Shown piece by piece: positions 24,091-32,607 of a DNA stretch of 37,859 nucleotides. Source of the DNA: an uncultured Alphaproteobacteria bacterium (GTDB lineage: Bacteria > Pseudomonadota > Alphaproteobacteria > Rhizobiales > Aestuariivirgaceae); the NCBI GenBank assembly GCA_937870685.1, contig CALMZX010000061.1, positions 1-37,859 of the forward strand, written 5' to 3'. The notes below the pieces were generated by a model. The model saw only the letters and a program-made list of their open reading frames with translations. It did no database searches and was not told the origin of the DNA. Both the position numbers and the translations under genes were made by a program. How positions within the stretch are numbered: the stretch's first letter is position 1; each line of letters begins with the position of its first letter.

Positions 24091-25485
24091 TCATGCAACG
24101 TGGTTCACATATTGGCCTGAAAGGCTGTTCGGGCCAACACCCAGTATTCTGGTCTCCACAATGGACCCGATATGGGGTCCGCCGGCCGGAATTTCCATAT
24201 GGACGCTTTGAAGGTAGGGGGAACGGCCAATCATCTGCCCGGACTGGCGGCCAGGCTTTTCCAGCAGCACGGGAAGGGTGCGGCCGACGCAACCCGCATT
24301 GAAGGCCTGCTGCTGCTCCATGAGCAGGGCCTGCAGGCGGTGCAGCCGGTCCAGTTTCACATCCTCGGCAATCTGGTCGTCGCGTTCCGCAGCAGGCGTG
24401 CCGGGGCGTGGGGAGTATTTGAAGGAGAAGGCTGAGGCGTATTCGACGGCACGCACCAACGCCAAAGTCTCCTCAAACTCGGCCTCAGTCTCGCCCGGAA
24501 AGCCGACAATGAAATCCCCCGACAGCGCGATATCCGGCCGGGCCGCGCGGACGCGGGCCACGAGCGCCATGTAGCTGTCCGCCGTGTGGCCGCGGTTCAT
24601 GGCCTTGAGAATGCGGTTGCTGCCCGCCTGCACTGGCAGGTGCAGGTAGGGCATGAGCTTGGCATTTCCGGCATGGGCCTCGATCAGGTCATCGCTCATG
24701 TCACGCGGGTGGCTGGTGGTGTAGCGGATGCGTTCAATGCCCGGGATGCGCGACAGTTCGGTGACAAGCCGGGCCAGGCTCGCCTCGCCCGCTGCGCCAG
24801 CGCCGCGATAGGCGTTGACGTTCTGGCCAAGCAGCGTCACCTCACGCACGCCTTTGGCGGCAAGTCCGCGGGCCTCCGCCAGCACCTGATCCAGGGGCCT
24901 CGAGAACTCGCTCCCTCGCGTGTAGGGCACCACACAGAAGCTGCAGAACTTGTCACAGCCCTCCTGCACGGTGAGGAAGGCGGCAACGCCATGGCCGGCG
25001 GCATTGCGCGTGGCCAAAGCGCCGAATTTTTCCTCAGCGGGAAATTCCGTTTCAACGACAACGCGGCCTGTCTCGCGGTGGCGCGCGAGGTATTCCGGCA
25101 GGCGGTGGAAGGTTTGCGGCCCGAAGACGAGGTCAATGCCCTTGGCGCGCCTGGCGAGTTCCTCGCCCTCGGCCTGTGCCACGCAGCCCGCCACAGCGAT
25201 CACCATGTCCTTGCCACTGGCATTGCGCTCCGCCTTCATGACGCGGATCTTGCCCAGTTCGGAATAGACCTTCTCCGCCGCCTTTTCACGGATGTGGCAG
25301 GTGTTGAGGATGACCAGATCCGCCTCTTCCGGCGCATCGGCAGCAGCATAGCCTTCGCCCGCCAGAATCCCCTCCATGCGGGTGGAATCATAGACATTCA
25401 TCTGGCAGCCGTAGGTCTTGATGAAGACCTTCTTTTCCACCGTTTCCGGCGAGGCCACCACAGGAGTTGCGGACATGTCGTTCAT
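24091..25485 (-). CDS. miaB: tRNA-2-methylthio-N6-dimethylallyladenosine synthase
   Basis: MiaB is a radical-SAM enzyme that adds the methylthio group to i6A37 of tRNAs reading UNN codons. The N-terminal MTTase domain supplies C27 (KTYGCQMN), C63 (NTCHIREKA) and C101 for one 4Fe-4S cluster. The radical-SAM C-x3-C-x2-C is C177, C181 and C184 (CDKFCSFC). A TRAM domain lies at the C-terminus. The 464-residue length is normal. It starts nine bases after the acyltransferase gene. Confidence 0.96.
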   Translation of the reverse strand: MNDMSATPVVASPETVEKKVFIKTYGCQMNVYDSTRMEGILAGEGYAAADAPEEADLVILNTCHIREKAAEKVYSELGKIRVMKAERNASGKDMVIAVAGCVAQAEGEELARRAKGIDLVFGPQTFHRLPEYLARHRETGRVVVETEFPAEEKFGALATRNAAGHGVAAFLTVQEGCDKFCSFCVVPYTRGSEFSRPLDQVLAEARGLAAKGVREVTLLGQNVNAYRGAGAAGEASLARLVTELSRIPGIERIRYTTSHPRDMSDDLIEAHAGNAKLMPYLHLPVQAGSNRILKAMNRGHTADSYMALVARVRAARPDIALSGDFIVGFPGETEAEFEETLALVRAVEYASAFSFKYSPRPGTPAAERDDQIAEDVKLDRLHRLQALLMEQQQAFNAGCVGRTLPVLLEKPGRQSGQMIGRSPYLQSVHMEIPAGGPHIGSIVETRILGVGPNSLSGQYVNHVA

Positions 25486-25494
25486 GGGCGGGGA

Positions 25495-26271
25495 TTAGCC
25501 CGTTTTCCGGCTGCCGTGAAGCGCGTCCACGAGGCCGTGGCGGACCGTGCGTTCGGCATGGGCGGCAAGCCGCTTCCGGTCCTTGGCGTGGGCCATGGTT
25601 TCAGGCGGGTGGAAGACCACCTCCACGGTGAGGGGGCCTTCGGCCACGGCATTCCAGAGGTGTGGTGGCAGGTCCATGTCGCCGTACCAGGCATAGCGCG
25701 GCACTTCGCGCGTGGTGAGCGGCAGGCCCCAGCGCTCGGTGTAGGCAAGCGTCACTGGAATGACCGGGATTTGCGGATCGTGCACGGCGGCGAAGTAGGA
25801 GGAGCGGAAGGGCAGGACGCTGCGCCCGGTGTGCGAGGTTCCTTCCGGGAAGAGCACGACCATGCCGCCCTCCTTCAGGCGCTCGCTGATTTCGTCACGC
25901 TCGCGGCCCGTGGTGTGGCGGCGGTCGCGGTCCACGAAGACGGTGCGTTGCAGGCGGGCCAACGTGCCGAAGAAGGGCCACCGCCCCACCTCGCGCTTGG
26001 CGACGAAGCTCACAGGCGCTGCCGCCGAAAGCACGATGATGTCGAGCCAAGAGACATGGTTGGCGACAATGAAGGCGGGTCCTTTCTCCGGTCTTGTTCC
26101 CGAGATGCGGATGTCGATGCCCAGCAGGCGCGCAACGTTGCGGTGATACCAGTGCGGCAGGCGCGCGGCAGCGGCGGGCGAAAGCCAGAGCAGCAGCTGC
26201 TGCAGCGGCATCAGCGGCAAGGTGAAGGCCGCAAAGGCAAGCAACAGGACGGTGGGCCGGGCGTGCTTCAT
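25495..26271 (-). CDS. PlsC-like 1-acyl-sn-glycerol-3-phosphate acyltransferase
   Basis: The 258-residue membrane-associated protein has an N-terminal hydrophobic segment (VLLLAFAAFTLPLMPL) and the acyltransferase motifs NHVSWLDI (the NH-x4-D site), FVDRDRR and FPEGTSHTGR. These indicate transfer of an acyl chain to lysophosphatidate or a related lysolipid, such as an ornithine lipid precursor; the acceptor is not resolved. It lies six bases after the TsaB-RimI gene and before miaB in the same leftward operon. Confidence 0.88.
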   Translation of the reverse strand: MKHARPTVLLLAFAAFTLPLMPLQQLLLWLSPAAAARLPHWYHRNVARLLGIDIRISGTRPEKGPAFIVANHVSWLDIIVLSAAAPVSFVAKREVGRWPFFGTLARLQRTVFVDRDRRHTTGRERDEISERLKEGGMVVLFPEGTSHTGRSVLPFRSSYFAAVHDPQIPVIPVTLAYTERWGLPLTTREVPRYAWYGDMDLPPHLWNAVAEGPLTVEVVFHPPETMAHAKDRKRLAAHAERTVRHGLVDALHGSRKTG

Positions 26272-26277
26272 GCGGCG

Positions 26278-27378
26278 CTACGGTTTGCAGGCCATCAGGA
26301 CGGCATCACAGGCGGGGGCGTTGCTGCGGGTGTAGTAACCCTTGCGGCGGCCCGTTTCGGCAAAGCCGTGTGCGGCATAAAGTGCGCGGGCCGCAGCATT
26401 GTCATCGGCCACTTCCAGATGGAAGAGTGCAATACTCTGTGTCCGGAGCAATTCCTTTGCCGCCTGGAGGAGTTTCCCGCCAAGGGCGCGCCTGCGCCAG
26501 TGAGGCGCGGTGCAAAGGGTCAGGATTTCAGCCTCATCGGCCACGGCGCGCAGGATGATGAATGCCCGGATGCTGCCATCCCGTTCCGCCACCAGCGCCA
26601 GCGCGCCGGGGGATGACAGGGTCTCCCGGAGACTTGCTTCGCTCCAGCCATCGGCGAAGCAGATCTGGTGCAGGCGGGCGAGGGCGGGAATGTCACCGGG
26701 CAGCGCCAGTCGGATCGTCTCCGGCGCAAAGGCGGCCTGCGGTTTCGCATCGGGTTCACGCAGATAGACGGGCTGGGGAAAACCATCCGGTGCAGGCAAG
26801 GCGGCGGCGAAGCGAATGAATTGCGCGGCCACGGGAAGATCATGGCCAGCACTTCGGGCAAACGCCTCCGGTGCCATGGCCAGAATGGCATCCGCCCCGG
26901 TGCCGATCAGAACCGGCTGGTCCCTGCCGGCGAGCGCCAGCACGGCTTCGGGACCGTCGAACAACAAAGGGCCGGCCAGCGTGCCCGCTTCGTAGCGGGC
27001 GGCGTAGAACTTCCCCGTGGCACCGGCCTGATGGGCAACCAGCAGGGTTTCCGTCTCTTCCAGCAGTGGTGCAGCTGTTGCCGTGAGCGTGTCGATGCCC
27101 ACCACTTCGCAGCCAAGGCCCACGCCCATGCCGTGCGCCAGAGACAGGCCGATGCGCAGTCCGGTGAAGGTGCCGGGACCGGTGGTCACGGCGATGCGGG
27201 TGATGGCGCTGCTGCCCACGCCGGCTGCTGCCAGGCAGCGCTGCACCATGGGTGCGATGGCTTCAGCGTGGCCCTTGTCCAGCAGCAGCTGTTCCGCCGC
27301 CAGCACACGGTCCTCCGCTACGTCCAGAAGGGCGGCGGAGCAGGACGACAGCGTGGTGTCGATGGCGAGAACAATCAT
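26278..27378 (-). CDS. TsaB-RimI fusion: t6A complex subunit plus ribosomal protein alanine acetyltransferase
   Basis: One 366-residue frame joins two proteins usually encoded by adjacent genes. Residues 1 to about 215 are TsaB (MIVLAIDTTLSSCSAAL start, TTGPGTFTGLRIGLSLAHG at 65-83), needed with TsaD/TsaE to make threonylcarbamoyladenosine at tRNA position 37. Residues about 220-366 are a GNAT acetyltransferase (CTAPHWRRRALGGKLL acetyl-CoA loop; LEVADDNAAARALYAAHGF), matching RimI, which acetylates ribosomal protein S18. The linker near 205-222 contains no stop or frameshift sign. The ATG at 27378 was chosen because TsaB homology starts there, although the frame is open further upstream. Confidence 0.9.
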   Translation of the reverse strand: MIVLAIDTTLSSCSAALLDVAEDRVLAAEQLLLDKGHAEAIAPMVQRCLAAAGVGSSAITRIAVTTGPGTFTGLRIGLSLAHGMGVGLGCEVVGIDTLTATAAPLLEETETLLVAHQAGATGKFYAARYEAGTLAGPLLFDGPEAVLALAGRDQPVLIGTGADAILAMAPEAFARSAGHDLPVAAQFIRFAAALPAPDGFPQPVYLREPDAKPQAAFAPETIRLALPGDIPALARLHQICFADGWSEASLRETLSSPGALALVAERDGSIRAFIILRAVADEAEILTLCTAPHWRRRALGGKLLQAAKELLRTQSIALFHLEVADDNAAARALYAAHGFAETGRRKGYYTRSNAPACDAVLMACKP

Positions 27379-27424
27379 GCCGCTGGCGTTAAGCCGATGG
27401 CTGGCCTGGCAGCAAGAGCCGTCT

Positions 27425-28696
27425 TCAACCCGCGTCCTTGAACAGGACGTCACGGTCCGCCATGAAATTGGCGAAGAGCGGCAGGCTTGCCGCACCCAGG
27501 GCCCGGGCATCGACGCCGATCGATCCTTCCTCGATGGCGAAGGGGGTGATGCCATCCATGTTGAGGCGCAGGGCTTGCCTGCGGGTGGCCTCGACGAGAC
27601 GGCGGCGCACGCCGGGCGGCATGGCACCGTCGATAAAGACGGCGGGGCAATCCACGACGCTCGCTATGCTGGCAACGGCTGATGCCAGGCCAGCGGCGGC
27701 ACGGGCGATCCATGGGCCAATCTGTGCCTCGGCTGCCGACCAGTCGGCGGTGCGCTGCCACATCAGCGCCGGTTCCAGACCCGCCTGCGCCAGTGCGCGT
27801 TCAAGAAGATAGAGTGAGGCGGAGTGGATGAGCTGCTCGCTGCCTCCGCCGGCCTTGGGCACGGGGAGCGAACCAAAGGCGGCGGCATTGCCGGTGGGGC
27901 CCTGATGCAGCTGGCCGTTCAGCACCAGGCCGCCGCCCGCGAAATAGCCCACATAGAGGTAGGCGAAGTCGCGGTACTGCCGCCCCGTTCCGAACAGGAG
28001 TTCGGCGGCGCAGGCAGCGGTTGCGTCGTTGCAGGCGATGACGGGCCAGTCACACAGCGCCATCAGTTCCGAAGTGAGATTGAAGTCTTTCCACGCCTCC
28101 ATGACGTTCTGGGGAGCGCCGGTTTCCTCCTGCCATTTCCACAGGTCGAACGGGGCGGCAATGCCGAGCCCCGCGACGCGACGCAGGAAAAGCGGCCCGA
28201 GCCTCCTGCTGATGCCCTTCAGTCCTGCTTCGGCGAAACCGAGAAACTGTTCCGGCGTCGGGAAGTGGTAAGGCATGTGGACCTCATCACGGGTCTTGCC
28301 AGCGAGATCGATCACCACCAGGTCGCCGGAGCGGCGGCCGACCTTGAGGCCAATGGAAAACGCGCCATCCGGGTTGAGCGAATAGGGTTGCGAGGGCTGG
28401 CCGACGCGGCCCTTGACGGATGCCCCCTTGATTACAAGGTTGTCGCGCTCAAGACCGCGCACAATCACCGACACAGTCTGCGCGGAGAGACCTGTCAACC
28501 GGGCAATTTCCGCCTTGGAGATGCTGCCATGGGTTCGGATCAGCGAGAGCGCGAGGCGCTCGTGGTACAGGCGCACGCCCGTCTGCGTGGTGCCGCGGCC
28601 CGACAGGCCGGCTTCGGGCGTGGCGTCGCTGCCCAGGCCCTCATCGGGTGTCCCCAGGGGGAGCGTTCCAGCTTCTGTTTCGGTTTCTGAACCCAC
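27425..28696 (-). CDS. ROK-family transcriptional regulator of the sugar transporter (FrcR-like)
   Basis: An N-terminal winged helix (LSLIRTHGSISKAEIARLTGLSAQTVSVIVRGLERDN) precedes a ROK/sugar-kinase-like domain (GLKVGRRSGDLVVIDLAG and GPTGNAAAFGSLPVP). Conserved ROK zinc-binding cysteines are not obvious, and it is not expected to be a kinase. It is divergent from frcBCA-like genes, as frcR is in Sinorhizobium. The start is uncertain: I chose GTG at 28696 (AGGA close upstream, 423 residues). The frame is open to a GTG at 28762, but that would lie inside the palindromic operator. It probably represses the transporter and itself until its sugar is present. Confidence 0.85.
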   Translation of the reverse strand: MGSETETEAGTLPLGTPDEGLGSDATPEAGLSGRGTTQTGVRLYHERLALSLIRTHGSISKAEIARLTGLSAQTVSVIVRGLERDNLVIKGASVKGRVGQPSQPYSLNPDGAFSIGLKVGRRSGDLVVIDLAGKTRDEVHMPYHFPTPEQFLGFAEAGLKGISRRLGPLFLRRVAGLGIAAPFDLWKWQEETGAPQNVMEAWKDFNLTSELMALCDWPVIACNDATAACAAELLFGTGRQYRDFAYLYVGYFAGGGLVLNGQLHQGPTGNAAAFGSLPVPKAGGGSEQLIHSASLYLLERALAQAGLEPALMWQRTADWSAAEAQIGPWIARAAAGLASAVASIASVVDCPAVFIDGAMPPGVRRRLVEATRRQALRLNMDGITPFAIEEGSIGVDARALGAASLPLFANFMADRDVLFKDAG

Positions 28697-28745
28697 GTCG
28701 TCCTGTCCAATCGCTGCCACCAGAGTTCGACGGCGGCCACGCAAA

Positions 28746-28780
28746 GTCAATAAATAAATCACTCTGATTTACTTATTGAC
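28746..28780. promoter_or_regulatory. Palindromic operator between the ROK regulator and frcB
   Basis: GTCAATAAATAAATCA (28746-28761) and TGATTTACTTATTGAC (28765-28780) form 16-base arms with a single mismatch around a three-base centre. The right arm overlaps the TTGACA -35 element of the transporter promoter. AT-rich palindromes of this size in a divergent gap are typical ROK/NagC-Mlc-type sites. Repression of both directions by the neighbouring regulator is inferred. Confidence 0.75.
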
Positions 28781-28805
28781 AGCCCGGCGATTTCGATTCC
28801 ATGAT
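28776..28805 (+). promoter_or_regulatory. Probable frcB promoter
   Basis: TTGACA (28776-28781), a perfect -35 hexamer, is followed after 18 bases by CATGAT (28800-28805), matching four of six -10 positions. The predicted leader is about 100 bases. The -35 lies in the right arm of the palindromic operator. Confidence 0.55.
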
Positions 28806-28876
28806 CCGGCCAGCACGCGCGGCAACCTGGCCTCTCCACGGTGCAGGGACAGCTCTTGCGTGACTGACGACGTTCG

Positions 28877-28896
28877 CCCGCACGCTTGCGGGTTTT
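28877..28896 (+). terminator. Leader hairpin with T-run before the frcB ribosome-binding site
   Basis: CCCGCA (28877-28882), a four-base loop and TGCGGG (28887-28892) are followed by TTTT, five bases ahead of the GGGAGG ribosome-binding site (28901). It has the shape of a weak intrinsic terminator in the leader, or it may shape the ribosome-binding site. No alternative pairing was found. Confidence 0.35.
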
Positions 28897-28914
28897 CCAT
28901 GGGAGGTATTGAAC

Positions 28915-29928
28915 GTGAAAGCTCTTCTGAAGACTGTCCTGATCGGCGCCGGCCTGATGGCCCTCGCCACCACTGCTCAGGCTGGTGTTGGCGCCTGCCT
29001 CATCACCAAGAACAACACCAATCCCTTCTTCGTGAAGATGAAGGAAGGCGCTGAAAAGGGTGCCGCTGCTGCCGGTGTGGACCTGCAGTCCTTCGCCGGT
29101 GAAAAGGACGGCGACGCCGCCCCGCAGATCACCGCGATCGAAACCTGCGTTGCCTCGGGCGTGAAGGGCATCCTCATCACCCCGTCGAACGATGACGTGG
29201 GCCCGGCCCTCAAGGCCGCCCGCGCTGCCGGCATCCTCGTGATCTCGCTCGACACAGAACTCGGCGACAAGGAAGCCCAGGACATCACCTTTGCAACCGA
29301 CAACTTCCAGGCTGGCGTGCTGATCGGCCAGTGGGCCAAGGCCACCATGGGTGACAAGGCAGCCACCGCCAAGATCGCCATGCTCGACATCAACAAGGAC
29401 AACATCTCCGTTGACGTGCAGCGCGACACAGGCTTCCTCACGGGCTTCGGCATCGAAGTGCCGGACCTCAAGGTCATGGGTTCTGAAAAGGATCCGCGCG
29501 TCATCGGCCACGAGTCTTCGGGGGCAAATCCCGAAGGAGGCCAGAAGGCCATGGAAACCCTTCTCGCCAAGGACCCGGACATCAACATGGTCTACACCAT
29601 CAACGAACCCGCTGCTGAAGGTGCCTATGCCGCGCTCAAGGCGGCCGGCAAGGAAAGCCAGGCCCTGATCGTTTCGGTTGACGGCGGCTGCCCCGGCGTT
29701 GCCTCGGTGAAGTCGGGCGTCATCGGCGCCACCTCGCAGCAGTATCCGCTGTTGATGGCATCGCTTGGCATCGACGCCATTGCCGCCTTCGCCAAGGACG
29801 GTACCAAGCCAAAGGCGTCTGAAGGCCTCGGCTTCTACAACACCGGCGTGAACCTGATCACCGACAAGCCGGCCGAAGGCGTTCCCTCGCTCGACACGGC
29901 CAAGGGCACCGAACTCTGCTGGGGTTGA
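28915..29928 (+). CDS. frcB: Periplasmic sugar-binding protein (FrcB-like)
   Basis: The 337-residue protein has a signal peptide (MKALLKTVLIGAGLMALATTAQA) and a periplasmic-binding-protein type 1 fold. CLITKNNTNPFFVKMKEGA, IETCVASGVKGILI, TFATDNFQAG, INEPAAEGAYAALKAAG, SVDGGCPGV and the terminal ELCWG all match the fructose-binding protein FrcB of Sinorhizobium as I remember it. Fructose, with possible ribose or mannose, is the likely ligand. Start GTG at 28915 lies eight bases after GGGAGG and gives a normal signal peptide. The gene heads the transporter operon under the palindromic operator. Confidence 0.9.
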   Translation: MKALLKTVLIGAGLMALATTAQAGVGACLITKNNTNPFFVKMKEGAEKGAAAAGVDLQSFAGEKDGDAAPQITAIETCVASGVKGILITPSNDDVGPALKAARAAGILVISLDTELGDKEAQDITFATDNFQAGVLIGQWAKATMGDKAATAKIAMLDINKDNISVDVQRDTGFLTGFGIEVPDLKVMGSEKDPRVIGHESSGANPEGGQKAMETLLAKDPDINMVYTINEPAAEGAYAALKAAGKESQALIVSVDGGCPGVASVKSGVIGATSQQYPLLMASLGIDAIAAFAKDGTKPKASEGLGFYNTGVNLITDKPAEGVPSLDTAKGTELCWG

Positions 29929-29952
29929 TCCCGGCCTGACATCTTGACTGAA

Positions 29953-29980
29953 CGAAGGGCGGCGGTATCGTCGCCCTTCG
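29953..29980 (+). repeat. Intergenic hairpin between frcB and frcC
   Basis: CGAAGGGCG (29953-29961) and CGCCCTTCG (29972-29980) are perfect 9-base arms around ten bases, without a T-run. Stem-loops at this place often protect the upstream binding-protein mRNA and reduce downstream expression, which would favour FrcB over its permease. Confidence 0.6.
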
Positions 29981-30031
29981 ACTATGCAGCACCAAGACTG
30001 CACCTGAGGCGATCATGGAGGATGGGGCCCG

Positions 30032-31126
30032 ATGAGCGACAACAGCGCGCCGACAAAGACGATTTCGGACTTCGAAGCGAAACTCGCGGAGGCCGACCAG
30101 ACCGTTGCAGCCTTCGACCATGCCCACGAGAGCCTGCTCGAAAAAGCCCGCGGCTTCCTGCGCTCCAACCCGACAGCCATCCCCGCGATCATCCTGATCG
30201 CCAGCATTTTTGTTTTCGGCTTCATTGCCACTTTCATTGTTCCCAACAATTTCCTCACGGCAAGCACGCTGTCGCTGATCCTGAAGCAGGTGACGGTTGT
30301 GGGCATCATCGCCATCGCGCAGACGCTGGTCATCCTGACGGCAGGCATTGATCTTTCCGTCGGCATCATTCTCGTGCTCTGTGCCATGATCATGGGCAGG
30401 CTGACGACCCTGCATGATGTGCCCGTCATCCTGGCGGTTCCCATTGCCCTTGCCTTTGGCACGGCCATGGGCGCGGTGAACGGACTGCTGGTCACCAAGG
30501 CCCGCATTCCCCCGCTGATCGTGACGCTGGGCACCTACTACGCGTTCCGGGCCATGAACCTCTGGTACACGGGATCGGAATCGGTGCGTCCCGCGGCCCT
30601 CAACGAGAAGGCCTCCGGCCTTCTCTTCTTCGGCAAGGCCTTCAACATCGGAACAGCAACCTTCATTCTCGGATCATTCGCATTGATCCTGCTGGCCATG
30701 ATCGTGTGGTACATGCTGAACCGCACGGCCTGGGGCCGCCATGTGACGGCCGTCGGCGATGATCCTGATGCCGCCATGCTCTCCGGCGTGCAGATCGACC
30801 GCACCCTGATTTCCGTCTATGCCTTCGCCGGACTGATCTGTGCCTTTGGCGCCTGGGTTGCCCTGGGCCGCGTCGGCTCCATGAGCCCGATCGCCTTTGA
30901 AACGGTGAACCTCGATTCCATCACAGCTGTCGTCATCGGCGGCACGTCACTGTTCGGAGGAAGGGCGTCCATTGCAGGCTCGGTGCTCGGAGCCATGATC
31001 GTCGGCGTGTTCTTCACCGGCCTCGCCCTGGTGGGTGTTGAAAGCTACTGGCAGTGGTTCGCCATGGGCTGTCTCTTGATTGGCGCCGTGGCCCTCGACC
31101 AGTGGCTGCGCCGCGCTTCGCAATAA
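30032..31126 (+). CDS. frcC: Sugar ABC transporter permease (FrcC-like)
   Basis: The 364-residue inner-membrane protein has a cytoplasmic N-terminal tail of about 45 residues and roughly nine membrane segments. The family marks VVGIIAIAQTLVILTAGIDLSVG and AVVIGGTSLFGGRASIAGSVLGA are those of CUT2 permeases (RbsC/FrcC). It is the only permease gene and should act as a homodimer with FrcB and FrcA. Start ATG at 30032 lies shortly after GGAGGATGGGG. Confidence 0.92.
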   Translation: MSDNSAPTKTISDFEAKLAEADQTVAAFDHAHESLLEKARGFLRSNPTAIPAIILIASIFVFGFIATFIVPNNFLTASTLSLILKQVTVVGIIAIAQTLVILTAGIDLSVGIILVLCAMIMGRLTTLHDVPVILAVPIALAFGTAMGAVNGLLVTKARIPPLIVTLGTYYAFRAMNLWYTGSESVRPAALNEKASGLLFFGKAFNIGTATFILGSFALILLAMIVWYMLNRTAWGRHVTAVGDDPDAAMLSGVQIDRTLISVYAFAGLICAFGAWVALGRVGSMSPIAFETVNLDSITAVVIGGTSLFGGRASIAGSVLGAMIVGVFFTGLALVGVESYWQWFAMGCLLIGAVALDQWLRRASQ

Positions 31127-31138
31127 GGGGTAAATTCC

Positions 31139-32026
31139 ATGGCAAAGAAGACTGTGAAGAAACCCGCCAGCAAGAAGGCTGCCAGCAAGGCAGCCATCCC
31201 GGCCCTCGCAGTGAAACCCGCGGCTGCCATCGCAGCAACGGCCCCCGCAAAGGTGGAGCCGATTCTCAAGGCCCGCGGGCTCACGAAGAAATACGGCCAT
31301 GTGGTCGCCCTCAACCAGGCCGATTTCGATCTCTACCCCGGAGAAATCCTCGGCGTGATCGGCGACAATGGCGCGGGCAAGTCAACGCTCATCAAGGCGC
31401 TGTGCGGGGCGGTGACACCGGATCACGGCGAGATCACGCTGGACGGAAAACCTGTGCATTTCCGCTCGCCGCAGGATGGCCGCAACGCCGGCATCGAAAC
31501 GGTGTACCAGAACCTTGCACTTTCCCCTGCCCTGTCGATTGCCGACAACATGTTCCTCGGCCGAGAGATCAAGATGGAGGGTCCGCTGGGTACCGTGCTC
31601 CGGTTGATGGACCGAGCCGCCATGGCCAAATTTGCCCGCGAGAAGCTGTCTGAACTGGGCCTGATGACCATCCAGAACATCAACCAGCCGGTGGAAACCC
31701 TGTCCGGCGGCCAGCGCCAGGGCGTGGCCGTGGCACGCGCCGCCGCCTTCGGCTCCAAGGTGGTGATCATGGATGAACCGACGGCAGCACTTGGCGTCAA
31801 GGAATCGCGCCGCGTGCTGGAATTGATCCGCGACGTGAAGAAGCGCGGACTGCCCATCATCCTGATCAGCCACAACATGCCGCATGTGTTCGAGGTCTGT
31901 GACCGCATCCACATCCACCGGCTGGGGGCGCGGCTGTGCACCATCCGACCGCAGGATTTTTCCATGTCGGACGCGGTGGCCTTCATGACCGGGGCCAAGG
32001 CTCCGCCCGCCGAGATGATGGGCTGA
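31139..32026 (+). CDS. frcA: Sugar ABC transporter ATP-binding protein with Lys/Ala-rich N-terminal tail (FrcA-like)
   Basis: The 295-residue protein has one ATPase domain: Walker A GDNGAGKS, signature LSGGQRQGVAVARA, and Walker B VVIMDEPTAAL, with FEVCDRIHIHRLGAR near the end. It is a single-domain CUT2 ATPase like FrcA rather than the duplicated RbsA type. The first 40 residues (MAKKTVKKPASKKAASKAAI, then Ala/Pro/Lys-rich) are an extra tail that resembles histone-H1-like proteins and is not part of the normal domain. AAGGGG precedes the ATG at 31139, so the tail is probably translated. No frcK kinase follows; the next gene is on the other strand, four bases away. Confidence 0.92.
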   Translation: MAKKTVKKPASKKAASKAAIPALAVKPAAAIAATAPAKVEPILKARGLTKKYGHVVALNQADFDLYPGEILGVIGDNGAGKSTLIKALCGAVTPDHGEITLDGKPVHFRSPQDGRNAGIETVYQNLALSPALSIADNMFLGREIKMEGPLGTVLRLMDRAAMAKFAREKLSELGLMTIQNINQPVETLSGGQRQGVAVARAAAFGSKVVIMDEPTAALGVKESRRVLELIRDVKKRGLPIILISHNMPHVFEVCDRIHIHRLGARLCTIRPQDFSMSDAVAFMTGAKAPPAEMMG

Positions 32027-32029
32027 GCC

Positions 32030-32515
32030 TCAGGCTTCGGCCAGGTCCTTGAAGCGCACGTCATAGGCACGGCCAAAACCTGCCACGATGTGGGCGTTCT
32101 CGGCATTGAGCCGCCAATAGGCGAAATCGCCGAAGCCTGCGTAGAGGTCCGCATAGGGGTGGCGGGCGAGAAACGCCTTTGCCGCTCCCCTTGCCTCTTC
32201 ACCCGCCAGTTTTTCAAATCGGCCCGAAAGTGTCGCGCGCAGCGCCGTCTGCGGGTCGCCATCGGCGGGGAGACCGGCGTGCAGCATCAGGCTGGCGCGG
32301 GGGTCGGCTGCAAGGCAGCGGGTGTGCAGCGACAGGGCGGAAATGAGGACCAGGGGCCTGAGGCCAGCATCAACCGCCGTATTGACCATGGTGACAAGCG
32401 GGGCCGCCGTTCCTGGCTCCAGAACGGCGAGGGCTCCGGTGCCGCCCGCCTCGAAAAGCCGCCGCGCCAGCGCCATGGCGTCGCGCTTGGGTGATTTTGT
32501 TCCTGAGTCCTGCAT
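32030..32515 (-). CDS. Pyridoxamine-5'-phosphate-oxidase-like FMN-binding split-barrel protein (HugZ-like)
   Basis: The 161-residue protein shows the split-barrel pattern [45 protein letters not shown] and LSGRFEKL, followed by the F-x-W region [12 protein letters not shown]. It lacks the C-terminal DUF2470 of HugZ haem oxygenases, so a haem role is uncertain. The ATG at 32515 is preceded by GAGG; a TTG two codons earlier is unlikely. It converges on frcA and diverges from chvI with a 92-base gap. Confidence 0.82.
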   Translation of the reverse strand: MQDSGTKSPKRDAMALARRLFEAGGTGALAVLEPGTAAPLVTMVNTAVDAGLRPLVLISALSLHTRCLAADPRASLMLHAGLPADGDPQTALRATLSGRFEKLAGEEARGAAKAFLARHPYADLYAGFGDFAYWRLNAENAHIVAGFGRAYDVRFKDLAEA

Positions 32516-32607
32516 CTCCAACCTCGCAATTGTCCCGGGAAGGCCCTATATCAGGTGCCACATTTTGTTCCACTTTCATACCTATGCGACAGGAGGAAAA
32601 GAAGGGA

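Noticed and set aside
24586-26616. 676-residue rightward open frame
   Set aside because: It is antisense to miaB and the acyltransferase gene; composition is typical of a high-GC shadow frame.
28697-28762. Longer N-terminus for the ROK regulator from a GTG at 28762
   Set aside because: This start would lie inside the palindromic operator and has no ribosome-binding site.
28759-30003. 414-residue leftward open frame opposite frcB
   Set aside because: It crosses the promoter and operator region and is antisense to a confident gene.
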